Below, piece by piece: positions 25,640 to 34,828 of a DNA stretch of 64,000 bases. The position numbers were made by a program, and so were the translations under genes. Each line of letters starts with the position of its first letter. The stretch's first letter is position 1. The notes beneath the pieces are model-generated. The model had not been told where the DNA came from. It worked only from the letters and a program-made list of their open reading frames with translations, and did not search any database. This DNA comes from SURF-33 sp964598885 (GTDB lineage Bacteria > Desulfobacterota > Desulfobacteria > Desulfobacterales > Desulfosalsimonadaceae): NCBI GenBank assembly GCA_964598885.1, contig CAZRES010000003.1, forward strand, positions 8,991-72,990, in the 5' to 3' direction.

Positions 25640-26131
25640 ATGCCGATATATGAATTCCACTGCAGCAAATGCAACACGATTTTCAATTTCTTCTCCAGGA
25701 CCGTTAACACGAAAAAAATTCCGCATTGCCCGAAATGCCGGGATGTGAAGCTGTCGCGCCAGGTCTCCCGCTTTGCCGTGGTGGGCCGTGCGTCCGAAGC
25801 AGAGGATGAGGATTTTCCGGTGGATGAATCCAGAATGGAAAAGGCCATGGAGATGATGGCCCGGGAAGCCGAGGGCATCAATGAGGATGACCCTCGCCAG
25901 GCGGCGCGGTTGATGCGGCGATTGACGGAAATGACGGGAATGGAACTCAACCAGGGCATGGAAGAGGCGCTTTGTCGGATGGAACGCGGCGAAGACCCGG
26001 AACAGATTGAGGCGGAAATGGGCGATCTTATCGGAGATCAAGATCCGTTTGTATTTTCGGGGAAAAAAGCGGGGCGGGCCGGCGAAAAGCCGATGCCGCC
26101 CCGCAGGGATGACAGGCTTTATGATTTGTGA
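25640..26131 (+). CDS. FmdB-type zinc-ribbon protein
   Basis: The 163-residue protein starts with MPIYEFHCSKCNTIF, and a second CPKCRD follows at about residue 30. This CxxC-CxxC ribbon is the FmdB/CxxC_CxxC_SSSS family named after a regulator next to formamidase. The rest is an acidic, helical region (MEKAMEMMAREAEGIN, EEALCRMERGEDPEQIEAEMG) usual in Desulfobacterota copies. The function is unknown. AGGACC precedes the ATG. It is transcribed away from marR and converges on the thiolase gene. Confidence 0.82.
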   Translation: MPIYEFHCSKCNTIFNFFSRTVNTKKIPHCPKCRDVKLSRQVSRFAVVGRASEAEDEDFPVDESRMEKAMEMMAREAEGINEDDPRQAARLMRRLTEMTGMELNQGMEEALCRMERGEDPEQIEAEMGDLIGDQDPFVFSGKKAGRAGEKPMPPRRDDRLYDL

Positions 26132-26167
26132 TAGTTGATGGTCTTTAGTGAGCGCACAGCGAAATCG

Positions 26168-27343
26168 TCAGCGGTTCACCACCAGGGCCACAGCCTCCCC
26201 GCCGCCCAGGCAGAGGGAGGCCAGCCCTGTTTTTTTCTCCTGACGGATCATTTCATAAATCAATGTCACCAGGACCCGGCAACCGCTGGCGCCGATGGGA
26301 TGGCCCAGAGCCACGGAACCGCCGTTGACGTTGACTTTTTCCAGGTCCAGATCCAACTCCCGCATCACCGCCACGGTGGAGCCGGAAAACGCCTCGTTGA
26401 TTTCAAACAGGTCCACGTCCTTTAGGGCCAGCCCCTGCTTGGCCAGGCATTTGGGCACCGCGATGATGGGGGCCACCAGCACATATTTCATATCAATTCC
26501 CGCGGATGCCTGGGCCCCGATTTTTGCCAGGACCGTACATCCGAGCTGTTGGGCTTTGGCCGCCGACATAACCACCACGGCGGCGGCGCCGTCGGAAATA
26601 ATCGATGAATTGCCCGCCGTGCCCACGCCGTTTTTCTGGAACGCGGGCTTCATCCTGGCCAGCACGTCATAAGGAGTTTCCACCACGGTCTCGTCCCGGT
26701 CAATCACCAGAGGATCGCCTTTGCGCTGGGGTACGCTTACGGGCATGATCTCATCGGAGAACCGTCCGCTGGTCACCGCGCGCAACGCCCGGGCATAGGT
26801 TTTTTCCGCGTAACGGTCCTGGTCCTCCCTGGTGACGCCGTATTTTTCCGAGCAAAGCTCGTTGGAAATGCCCATGTGAAAATCATTGACGATGTCCCAC
26901 AGCCCGTCATGGACCATGTGGTCCTGAATAGCTCCCGGTCCCATGCGGTATCCGAAACGGGCTTTTTCCAGGTAATAGGGCGCACTGGACATGTTTTCCA
27001 TGCCGCCGGCCACCACCACGTCCGCGTCACCGGCGGCGACGGCCTGGGCCGCCAGCATCACGGATTTCAAACCGGACCCGCAGACCTTGTTGATGGTCAG
27101 GCATTCGGCTTCCCAGGGCAGGCCGGCCTTGACCGCGGCCTGCCGGGCCGGATTCTGGCCGTAGCCGCAGGGAAGGACCTGGCCCATGATGACTTCGTTG
27201 ACTTCACTATCCTTGATTCCGGATCGCCGGACAGCCTCCCGGATCACCAGTCCCCCGAGGTCCGTTGCGCCGATGCTGCTCAATGTTCCGTTAAATCCCC
27301 CCAGAGGCGTTCTGACCGCGCTGACGATGACTGCTTCGCTCAT
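26168..27343 (-). CDS. Acetyl-CoA C-acyltransferase (thiolase)
   Basis: The protein has 391 residues, the normal size of a degradative or biosynthetic thiolase. The acylated Cys lies in NKVCGSGLKSVMLA, followed by GGMENMSSAPY. The catalytic His is in NGGSVALGHPIGASG and the second Cys in ASLCLGGGEAVAL, with NEAFSGS as the fourth motif. It cleaves or forms acetoacetyl-CoA or longer 3-ketoacyl-CoA. AAAGGA precedes the ATG. It follows icmF by 55 bases on the same strand and completes a beta-oxidation-like block with the acyl-CoA dehydrogenase. Confidence 0.93.
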   Translation of the reverse strand: MSEAVIVSAVRTPLGGFNGTLSSIGATDLGGLVIREAVRRSGIKDSEVNEVIMGQVLPCGYGQNPARQAAVKAGLPWEAECLTINKVCGSGLKSVMLAAQAVAAGDADVVVAGGMENMSSAPYYLEKARFGYRMGPGAIQDHMVHDGLWDIVNDFHMGISNELCSEKYGVTREDQDRYAEKTYARALRAVTSGRFSDEIMPVSVPQRKGDPLVIDRDETVVETPYDVLARMKPAFQKNGVGTAGNSSIISDGAAAVVVMSAAKAQQLGCTVLAKIGAQASAGIDMKYVLVAPIIAVPKCLAKQGLALKDVDLFEINEAFSGSTVAVMRELDLDLEKVNVNGGSVALGHPIGASGCRVLVTLIYEMIRQEKKTGLASLCLGGGEAVALVVNR

Positions 27344-27398
27344 GTTTTATGATCCTTTGTTTTATTTAAAAGAATTCAGGTGTTAATCGATGGCTGGC

Positions 27399-30300
27399 TT
27401 ACATATTGCGCCGATACTTTCCGCCGACTTCATATAAGGCTTCGGTGATCTGGCCCAAGGTGCAGCAGCGGACCGATTCCATGAGTTCGGCAAAGATATT
27501 TTCCCCGGCAAGGGCGACCTGTTTCAGACGGGCCAGGGCTTCGGGAGATTTATCCTTGTTTTTGGCGATAAAGGCGTCCCGGCGGTCGAGCTGGGACTGT
27601 TTTTCGGCTTCCGTGGCCCGGGCCAGCTCCAGCTTGGAAATAGCATCGATCTCATCGCCATCCGGATTCAAGAACATGTTGACCCCCACGATGGGCAGTT
27701 CCCCGGAATGCTTGAGCTGTTCGTAGTGCAGGGATTCGTCCTGGATCCGACTTCTCTGATACCCGCGTTCCATGGCGCCTTTGACCCCGCCTCGGGCCGT
27801 GATCCGGTCGAATTCGGCCAGCACGGCCTCTTCCACCAGGTCGGTGAGCTGTTCGATGTAGAATGCTCCCTGGTTGACGTTTTCATTTTTGGCCTGGCCC
27901 AGTTCCTTGTTGATGATCATCTGGATGGCCAGGGAGCGGCGCACGGATTCTTCGCTGGGGGTGGTCACGGCCTCGTCATAGGCGTTGGTGTGCAGACTGT
28001 TGCAGTTGTCGTAGATGGCATACAGGGCCTGGAGGGTGGTGCGGATGTCGTTGAACTGGATTTCCTGGCTGTGCAGGGACCGCCCCGAAGTCTGGATATG
28101 GTATTTGAGCATCTGGGATCGCTCGGCCCCGCCATACATCTCCTTTAAAGCAATGGCCCAGATCCGGCGGGCCACCCGGCCGATGACGCTGTATTCCGGG
28201 TCCATGCCCGATGAAAAGAAAAACGAGAGATTGGGCGCGAAACTGTCGATGGGCATGCCACGGGACAGGTAATATTCCACGTAGGTGAACCCGTTGGCCA
28301 GGGTAAAGGCAAGCTGGGAGATGGGATTGGCCCCGGCCTCGGCGATATGATAGCCCGACACCGACACGGAATAGAAATTGCGGATGTCATTTTTGATGAA
28401 ATATTCCTGGATGTCGCCCATCATTTTCAAGGCGAAATCCACGGAAAAGATGCAGGTGTTCTGACCCTGGTCTTCCTTGAGGATATCGGCCTGGACCGTG
28501 CCGCGAACGCTGGAGAGGACCGATTTTTTAATTTCTGCGGCTTCGGCGGCATCCGGGGCCCGGCCGTGATCGGTTGTGAACCGATCCATGCGCTGATCAA
28601 CGGCGGCGTTTAAAAACATGGCCAGCATGATGGGCGCCGGCCCGTTGATGGTCATGGACACCGAAGTGTTGGGGGCTGCCAGGTCGAACCCGTCATACAG
28701 GACCTTGACATCTTCAATGCTGCATATGCTTACCCCGGAGGTGCCGACTTTGCCGTAGATATCGGGCCGGATGTCGGGATCAAACCCGTAAAGGGTGACC
28801 GAATCAAACGCCGTGGAGAGCCGATTGGCGGGATACGCGCCGGACAGGAGCTTAAACCGTCGGTTGGTGCGGGCCGGGTCTCCTTCGCCGGCAAACATCC
28901 GGGTGGGATCTTCGTCGGTGCGCTTTACCGGAAACACGCCGGCCGTGAAGGGAAAACGGCCGGGCACGTTTTCCCGCCGCATCCAGGTATAGATGTCGCC
29001 TGGATCGCAATAGGCGGGGAGGGCGATTTTCGGAATCCGGATCCCGGAAAGGGACGTGGTGAAAAGCGGCACCCGTATTTCCCGGTCCCGGACCTGATAG
29101 ACCAGGTGGTCTTTGCTGTAAATTTTTTGGATGCCTTCCCATTGATCCATGCAGCGCCGAACGGACTTATCCAATGCCGATTCGGCGGTTTCGATTTCCC
29201 GGCGCAGTTTTTCCAGCAGGGCCGATGCATCGCCGGAAAGGGAATCGTCTTCGCGAAGAGCGAAGGCGGTTTGCTTGAAGTGCCAGGTTCTTCGCAACTG
29301 ATCCGCCTGATCCCTTGTAGTCCGGTGATAACGCCGCACGCAGTCGGCGATTTCAGACAGATACCGAGTGCGTTCCGGCGGCACAAAGATGGTTTTGGAG
29401 GTAGATGTCCGGTTTTTCGTGACCGGAACGCTGCTATGCAATGTCACGCCGGTTGTTTCATCGATCCGGTCCAGCAGATAACGGTAAAAGGCGGTGGCGC
29501 CGTCGTCGTTGAATTTTGAAGCAATGGTGCCGAATACCGGCAATTGATCGGCTGACTTGTCCCACGCCTTGCGGTTGCGCTGAACCTGTTTGCGCACATC
29601 CCGCAGGGCATCATCAGAACCTTCCTTGTCGAACTTGTTGACCACGATGATATCGGCGTAATCGAGCATGTCGATTTTTTCCAGCTGGGTGGCGGCCCCG
29701 TAGTCGCTGGTCATGACATAAACGGACACATCCGAAAGATCGATGATATTGGACGCGCCCTGGCCGATACCCGCGGTTTCAACAATGATCAAGTCATAAC
29801 CGGCCCGCTTGAGGATATCAACGGCATCGGGAAGAACCACCGGAAGTTCCATGCTGCTCCGGCGAACGGCGATGCTGCGCATGAACACCCGGGGAGTCTC
29901 GATGGCGTTCATGCGGATCCGGTCCCCCAGCAGGGCTCCGCCGGTTTTGCGGCGGGACGGATCGCAGGAGAGAATGCCGACGCGGATATCCGCCAGATCG
30001 TTTAACAGCCGGATGACCAGCTCATCGGTGAGAGAAGACTTGCCGGCCCCGCCGGTGCCGGTGATGCCGATTACGGGGATGGTTTTTTGGCCGCCGGCTT
30101 CCGAAAGCTGTGTTTTGATGCCCTGAAACGCCTCCATGCGTCCGGCGGCTTCCAGTTCGGCCAGGGTGATGAGCCGGGCCACGATGGCGGGATGATCCGG
30201 GTGCAGGGCCGCGGGATCGACCTGATCCGCGTCGGGCAGGACGTCCATCTTCCGCATCATGTCATTGATCATTCCCTGGAGTCCCATGCGGGCCCCGTCG

Positions 30301-30677
30301 GCCGGGGAATAGATTTTGGCGATGCCGTAATCTTCGAGCTCCCTGATTTCGGCCGGCACGATGACCCCGCCGCCGCCGCCGAAGATTTTTACATGCCCCG
30401 CGCCCCGGTCTTTGAGCATATCGGCCAGGTATTTAAAAAATTCCACGTGTCCGCCCTGGTAGGAAGAAATGGCCACACCATGTGCGTCTTCTTCCACCAC
30501 GGCCTTTACGATTTCCGCCACCGAACGGTTATGCCCTAGATGAATGACCTCGGCCCCGGTGTCCTGGAGAATCCGGCGGATGATATTAATGGCCGCGTCA
30601 TGACCGTCGAAAAGGGCTGTGGCGGTTACCACGCGGATGGGATTTCGCGGGCTGTAGAGTTCGGTTTCCTGGGTCAT
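27399..30677 (-). CDS. icmF: Fused isobutyryl-CoA-type mutase IcmF (B12 domain, G-protein chaperone, mutase)
   Basis: The protein has 1092 residues in the IcmF order. First is a B12-binding domain with FDGHDAAINII (His that ligates cobalt), SSYQGGH and a GGGGG loop. Next is a MeaB-type GTPase with P-loop GTGGAGKSS, SCDPSRRKTGGALLGDRIRM and NKFD. Last is a mutase barrel with STAFDSVTLYG and SVSMTINGPAPI. The AFDSVTLYG phrase matches IcmF rather than methylmalonyl-CoA mutase (AFDLATHRG). It interconverts isobutyryl- and n-butyryl-CoA, and in some members isovaleryl-/pivalyl-CoA. ATG at 30677 has AGGAG five bases upstream. It is co-directional with the thiolase. Confidence 0.93.
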   Translation of the reverse strand: MTQETELYSPRNPIRVVTATALFDGHDAAINIIRRILQDTGAEVIHLGHNRSVAEIVKAVVEEDAHGVAISSYQGGHVEFFKYLADMLKDRGAGHVKIFGGGGGVIVPAEIRELEDYGIAKIYSPADGARMGLQGMINDMMRKMDVLPDADQVDPAALHPDHPAIVARLITLAELEAAGRMEAFQGIKTQLSEAGGQKTIPVIGITGTGGAGKSSLTDELVIRLLNDLADIRVGILSCDPSRRKTGGALLGDRIRMNAIETPRVFMRSIAVRRSSMELPVVLPDAVDILKRAGYDLIIVETAGIGQGASNIIDLSDVSVYVMTSDYGAATQLEKIDMLDYADIIVVNKFDKEGSDDALRDVRKQVQRNRKAWDKSADQLPVFGTIASKFNDDGATAFYRYLLDRIDETTGVTLHSSVPVTKNRTSTSKTIFVPPERTRYLSEIADCVRRYHRTTRDQADQLRRTWHFKQTAFALREDDSLSGDASALLEKLRREIETAESALDKSVRRCMDQWEGIQKIYSKDHLVYQVRDREIRVPLFTTSLSGIRIPKIALPAYCDPGDIYTWMRRENVPGRFPFTAGVFPVKRTDEDPTRMFAGEGDPARTNRRFKLLSGAYPANRLSTAFDSVTLYGFDPDIRPDIYGKVGTSGVSICSIEDVKVLYDGFDLAAPNTSVSMTINGPAPIMLAMFLNAAVDQRMDRFTTDHGRAPDAAEAAEIKKSVLSSVRGTVQADILKEDQGQNTCIFSVDFALKMMGDIQEYFIKNDIRNFYSVSVSGYHIAEAGANPISQLAFTLANGFTYVEYYLSRGMPIDSFAPNLSFFFSSGMDPEYSVIGRVARRIWAIALKEMYGGAERSQMLKYHIQTSGRSLHSQEIQFNDIRTTLQALYAIYDNCNSLHTNAYDEAVTTPSEESVRRSLAIQMIINKELGQAKNENVNQGAFYIEQLTDLVEEAVLAEFDRITARGGVKGAMERGYQRSRIQDESLHYEQLKHSGELPIVGVNMFLNPDGDEIDAISKLELARATEAEKQSQLDRRDAFIAKNKDKSPEALARLKQVALAGENIFAELMESVRCCTLGQITEALYEVGGKYRRNM

Positions 30678-30744
30678 TTTCACTCCTAATCCGACCGGTC
30701 AGTATGTAGTTTTATTTATTGTGAAAACGCCGGGCTCGACGGTG

Positions 30745-31158
30745 TCATTCATACCACCAAGAATCGTTTTGTTCAAGCGGATCCAGTGTTTTTAAGCGGC
30801 CGTCTAGAATGACTTGTGGAGAAAGGTCGCATTCGTCGCGGCCGCAGCGCATCAGCCGGTCGCAGGTCATGATCCAGCCCATAATCGGTCCGTGTTTGGC
30901 AAAGGTTTCCAGGCTGTATGCCGAGCAGCTGGGATGCATGGGACAGCCGCCGTCTCTGACCGCGGACAGGTGATGTAACGGTCCCTGATAAATATGAATA
31001 AAGGCGCCGGCAGTCGATCCCGGATCCTGTCTTCCGGGGGGGCTATGGATCCAGCCGCATCCGGCTCCCGTCAACAGGATTATGGTCCAAAGGAACGTAA
31101 ACAGTGCGAACATTCGTATCCAAGTTGATGATTTTATGTCAATAAAGGACATGTCCAT
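30745..31158 (-). CDS. YidD-domain protein with N-terminal membrane segment
   Basis: The protein has about 137 residues. The C-terminal 75 match the YidD membrane-insertion efficiency factor (HIYQGPLHHLSAV, CPMHPSCSAYSLETF, KHGPIMGWIMTCDRLMRC). An N-terminal hydrophobic segment ends in a Cys-containing GAGCGW that might be a poor lipobox. True YidD sits with rpmH, rnpA and yidC; this copy instead starts eight bases after the znuB stop, at the end of the zinc-importer operon. It is probably a paralogue with a separate envelope task. The start at 31158 is chosen from spacing; a second ATG lies at 31152. Confidence 0.8.
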   Translation of the reverse strand: MDMSFIDIKSSTWIRMFALFTFLWTIILLTGAGCGWIHSPPGRQDPGSTAGAFIHIYQGPLHHLSAVRDGGCPMHPSCSAYSLETFAKHGPIMGWIMTCDRLMRCGRDECDLSPQVILDGRLKTLDPLEQNDSWWYE

Positions 31159-31165
31159 CGTTTTT

Positions 31166-31999
31166 TCACGACCTCGGGGCGGTGTTTGTTTTGACCCTGC
31201 GGCAAACGGCATCGATGATCAGGGAAACGCAGAAGCCGAACGTGGCCACCAGAATAATGGTGGCGCCCGAAGTCAGGTTGAATGCGTAGGCTATCCAGAG
31301 CCCGCCGAGATTGAACAGCATGGCCAGAAAAGTGGACACCGCCATCATCATGGCCAATGATCGCGTATATTTTTCGGCAATATAAGGGGGAATGGTCAGC
31401 AGGGCGATAACGAGAATCAGTCCGACGATCCGGATGATCAACACGATGGAGACGGCAATCAGGCCGATAAACAGAAAATAGACCAGGTCAACGGGAACGC
31501 CCCGGAGTCGGGCAAATTCGTCATCATAGGAAATCGCCAGCAGGTCGCGGTAGAAATATCCGGCCGCAAAAAGCGTGAATATGCCGAGAAAGATCATCCA
31601 CCAGAGATCGGAACCGGGCACCGATAAAATGGATCCGAACAGATACGTCACGAGATTGACGGAGTATCCCGGCGTCAGGTCCAGTAGAATGATGCCCACA
31701 GCCATGCCGACAGCCCAGATGACGCCGATAAAGGTGTCGGTCCGGTGTTTGGCTTTGAGCAGTACCAGGGCCATGATTGCCGCCGCGATCAGTGAAAAAC
31801 CGATGGTGCCCAGAAGATAGGGGATGCCGAGGAAAAACGCCAGCCCGATGCCGCCGAATGCCGCATGAGCAATGCCGCCGGCGATGAATACCAGGCGGTT
31901 GACCACCACAAACGTACCGATAATTCCGCAGATCAGGCTGGCGAAAACGCCGGCGATGACGGCGTTTCGCATGAATTCAAATTGAAGGACCTCGATCAT
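31166..31999 (-). CDS. znuB: Zinc/manganese ABC transporter permease
   Basis: The 277-residue protein has eight or nine predicted membrane segments and the ABC-3 family pattern: IGTFVVVNRLVFIAGGIAHA near the N-terminus and PPYIAEKYTRSLAMMMAVST near the C-terminus. It forms the channel of a ZnuABC-type importer in the inner membrane. It begins one base after the ATPase gene stop and is followed at once by the YidD-like gene. Confidence 0.9.
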   Translation of the reverse strand: MIEVLQFEFMRNAVIAGVFASLICGIIGTFVVVNRLVFIAGGIAHAAFGGIGLAFFLGIPYLLGTIGFSLIAAAIMALVLLKAKHRTDTFIGVIWAVGMAVGIILLDLTPGYSVNLVTYLFGSILSVPGSDLWWMIFLGIFTLFAAGYFYRDLLAISYDDEFARLRGVPVDLVYFLFIGLIAVSIVLIIRIVGLILVIALLTIPPYIAEKYTRSLAMMMAVSTFLAMLFNLGGLWIAYAFNLTSGATIILVATFGFCVSLIIDAVCRRVKTNTAPRS

Positions 32000-32000
32000 T

Positions 32001-32756
32001 TCAGTTCTCGTGAGTTTTTAGAATGCGGTGAGGAATACCGTGGGCCACCAGTTCCACGGGGCATCCATAGCTTGCCGCAAGCATGGGTTCGGTGATTTCG
32101 GCCTCGTCGTGGTAGTGAACGGTCCGGTTCACGCAGGCCACAGCCGTGGCATAGGTAGACAGCACCATGATGTCGTGGCTCGCCATGACGATGGTTTTGG
32201 TTTGATTGATTTTTTTAAGAAGGGCATACAAGTCGGCCCGGCCGGTGCTGTCCAGTCCGGTGGTGGGTTCGTCGAGAATCAGAATATTCGGGTCCGTGGC
32301 AAGAGCACGGGCGATAAAAACCCGTTCCCGCTGCCCTCCCGAGAGCTCGTCAATACGCCGGTTCCGGTATTCCAGCATTTCCAGTTCTCCAAGAGCAACC
32401 CGGGCGGCTTCCCGGTCATTTTCGGACATCCGGGAATGACCGTGCATGCGGAGACGGCCCATGAGCACCACATCCATTACCGATATGGGAAAGGAGCGGG
32501 CGGCTGCCACATCCTGAGGGACATAGCCGATGCGATGGGAGATTTTTCCGGGAGGATGATCAAATACGCGGATGCTTCCCTGATTAGGTTTCAGCAGCCC
32601 CATGAGCAGCTTGAGCAGGGTGGTTTTTCCACCCCCGTTGGGACCGATCACGGCCAGAAAGGCTTTATCGTCGATGTCAAAGGAGACATCGTCCAGCACG
32701 GGTCTGCCGTTGAACGAAAAAACAACGTTTTTAAAACGTACGACCGGGATTCCCAT
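32001..32756 (-). CDS. znuC: Zinc/manganese ABC transporter ATPase
   Basis: The 251-residue ABC ATPase has a Walker A GPNGGGKTT near residue 38, a Q-loop in GYVPQDVA, a signature LSGGQRERVFIARAL and a Walker B LILDEPTTGLD followed by the H-loop SHD. It powers import through the permease downstream. The stop of the binding-protein gene lies seven bases before its ATG, showing one operon. Confidence 0.92.
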   Translation of the reverse strand: MGIPVVRFKNVVFSFNGRPVLDDVSFDIDDKAFLAVIGPNGGGKTTLLKLLMGLLKPNQGSIRVFDHPPGKISHRIGYVPQDVAAARSFPISVMDVVLMGRLRMHGHSRMSENDREAARVALGELEMLEYRNRRIDELSGGQRERVFIARALATDPNILILDEPTTGLDSTGRADLYALLKKINQTKTIVMASHDIMVLSTYATAVACVNRTVHYHDEAEITEPMLAASYGCPVELVAHGIPHRILKTHEN

Positions 32757-32763
32757 GTCAATG

Positions 32764-33690
32764 TTACCTCAGGGCTTCCTTCAGGGATGCTGCAACGGAA
32801 CGGATATTTTCAAACCAGTTTTCGGCCAGGGGGTCGGCATGCACCAGGGAGCCTTGGATTTCATCGGCGATGATCCGGGCCTGCTCGGATGAAAACTGGG
32901 GTTGAATGAGAATCGTGCGGATGCCGGTATCCCGGGCAAAGACGATCAGAGAATGCAACTCCCGGGCTTTGGGTTCCTTGCCGTCGATTTCAATGGATAT
33001 CTGCCGTAATCCATAAGCGTCGGCAAAATATCCCCAGGAGGGATGAAACACCAGGAATAATTCGCCTTCGTGTTCGGCAAAGCGTTGTCGCAGTTCCCTG
33101 TGGAGCTCATCCAGTTGATTAATAAAGGATGCGTAATTGTCTTCAAATTCCGATTGAAGTTCCGGTGAAGCCTGGATGAGGCCGTTAAGGATATGGCGGG
33201 CCTGAATCCTGACCAGAGGCGGGGAGAGCCAGATATGGGGATCGCTCATGCCGCAGTCATGGTGATGATCGCTACCATGGTGAACGTGGGGTTTTTGATT
33301 TTCTTTGATCCTTCCCCGGGCATCATGCCGGTTGATGGGCTGTTTTTCAATGTCTTTATCTGTATGGATAATCGTCATCTTTGGGTTGAAAGAGGAAAAT
33401 TTGGACAGCCAGACGGATTCGAAAGGTACGCCCACGGCAAAATAAACCGTTGCAGCGGCAATTTGTTTCATCTGCGCCGGCTTAGGTTCGAAGATTTCCG
33501 GGGCATGACCGGGAAGAACCATGACGGTGGCGTCCACATGGGGGCCTCCGATGGCTTCCACAAAATATTTCTGGGGAGGAATGCTCACCACTACGGGGAT
33601 TTTCTCGGCTGTCCGGCTGTTTTGCGGCAAGCCGAGAGTTCCAACCCCGATGATCAGGGCCGTGATGGCAATCGCGATCCATTGTTTCAT
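32764..33690 (-). CDS. znuA: Periplasmic zinc-binding protein of the ABC importer
   Basis: The 308-residue protein has an N-terminal signal segment (ITALIIGVGTLGLPQNSRTA) and the cluster A-I solute-binding fold. A His in LPGHAPEIFEP, the His-rich loop HVHHGSDHHHDCGM followed by DPHIWLSP, and FHPSWGYFADAYG supply zinc ligands. The His-rich loop is characteristic of zinc rather than manganese binding. AAAGGA precedes the ATG. It is the first gene of the operon; I could not identify a Zur box in the 130 bases upstream. Confidence 0.9.
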   Translation of the reverse strand: MKQWIAIAITALIIGVGTLGLPQNSRTAEKIPVVVSIPPQKYFVEAIGGPHVDATVMVLPGHAPEIFEPKPAQMKQIAAATVYFAVGVPFESVWLSKFSSFNPKMTIIHTDKDIEKQPINRHDARGRIKENQKPHVHHGSDHHHDCGMSDPHIWLSPPLVRIQARHILNGLIQASPELQSEFEDNYASFINQLDELHRELRQRFAEHEGELFLVFHPSWGYFADAYGLRQISIEIDGKEPKARELHSLIVFARDTGIRTILIQPQFSSEQARIIADEIQGSLVHADPLAENWFENIRSVAASLKEALR

Positions 33691-33897
33691 TGCAAGGTTT
33701 CCTTTATTTTTTACGGATGTTACTGGTTTGAAAAGTCATGCGTTACGAAAACTTCAAGATTGCTTTATCAATAATATCAAATACAAAATAGCAATTATGC
33801 AAATTCCGGAGTGAAGTCAAGGACAATATCGCCGGATACAGGCATGTTTTCGGGGCTGCGCTTTGATGCATTCCTTTTTGGGAGCGCATTACGCCCC

Positions 33898-34824
33898 TCA
33901 TCTGACAATGGAACATCCAAGGCGCAGAGCGTGGGTTCGTTTTTGGTAATGGAGCATACTTTCCGCAAGGCTGTCCGCATACTGCGCATGGAGATAAATT
34001 TGCAGGTGAGTCGAAATAATCCAATCAATGGGAAACGAGAGGTCGGCGCGGAACGAATTTCCTTTATCGGCCATGCGCCAGTGGGTTTCAAAAACCGCGC
34101 CGTCGGCCTTGCCGAATTTGAGTCCAAGGTCGAAATAGCCGCGATAACGATATAAATCCGGATTTCCTGAATCGCTGTTGTCCACATATGTCCAGATTTT
34201 CGGCGCAATCATCATTCCGTAGCCGGTTTTTTGATGAAGGAAAACAAAAATCGGATACATATAGATGATATTGGTGCTCCTGGAAGAATCCCCGTCCTTG
34301 CCGTTGGATTCATGCCGGCCTCCAATTTGCAAAAAAAAATGGGCCGGGCCGCGACCGGAAAAAAGGTTGGGTGACACGAAAAACGTTTCGGGCTTGTAGC
34401 TGGTGTCGTTAAAAGGTTTGGAAGAAGAAGCCAGATCCCAGAAGGAGGTTTGCGTGTAGGCAAGATAAAATCCCCGTGTCCAGGGATGTTTTTGGGCAAT
34501 GGACATGGAGGGGTTGATAAAACGGTATTTCAGGCTGAGTTGGAACTTGCTCTTTTCCGGATCAATACCGCGCAGAAAATACATCGGTTCATAGGCGGCC
34601 ATATTATCAAGATAAGGCTGGTATTTGTTGAAAAGCGAATCAATCGTCTGATGGGTGTCGTCTTCTTCTTGACCGGGCGCGGGATCACGGGTCTCGAACC
34701 CATACACTGTGCCCGCCGAAAATATCAGAACCGCGCATGCCGATAAAATGATGTCCCAAAATGTTATGTTCGTGTTAAGCCGTTTGATGTTGAGCCACCA
34801 ATGCGTTACATTTTTTGTCTTCAT
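33898..34824 (-). CDS. pldA: Outer-membrane phospholipase A (OMPLA)
   Basis: The 308-residue protein has a signal segment (DIILSACAVLIFSAGTVYG) and a 12-strand barrel pattern. The catalytic motif is clear: GRHESNGKDGDSSRSTN contains the His and Ser of the OMPLA active site, with YTQTSFWDL before it and the conserved Asn in SRSTN. It hydrolyses phospholipids in the outer leaflet of the outer membrane and is normally activated by dimerisation with calcium when lipid asymmetry is lost. Its ATG lies only four bases after the stop of the efflux outer-membrane factor gene, so it is the last gene of the RND operon. Confidence 0.88.
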   Translation of the reverse strand: MKTKNVTHWWLNIKRLNTNITFWDIILSACAVLIFSAGTVYGFETRDPAPGQEEDDTHQTIDSLFNKYQPYLDNMAAYEPMYFLRGIDPEKSKFQLSLKYRFINPSMSIAQKHPWTRGFYLAYTQTSFWDLASSSKPFNDTSYKPETFFVSPNLFSGRGPAHFFLQIGGRHESNGKDGDSSRSTNIIYMYPIFVFLHQKTGYGMMIAPKIWTYVDNSDSGNPDLYRYRGYFDLGLKFGKADGAVFETHWRMADKGNSFRADLSFPIDWIISTHLQIYLHAQYADSLAESMLHYQKRTHALRLGCSIVR

Positions 34825-34828
34825 GAAC

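Noticed and set aside
26168..30677. Methylmalonyl-CoA mutase as the identity of the large B12 protein
   Set aside because: The AFDSVTLYG motif, and the B12-GTPase-mutase domain order, fit IcmF; methylmalonyl-CoA mutase has AFDLATHRG and no internal GTPase domain.
33691..33830. Zur box upstream of znuA
   Set aside because: A partial palindrome GCAATTATGC occurs near 33790, but it does not match a Zur consensus I can state with confidence.
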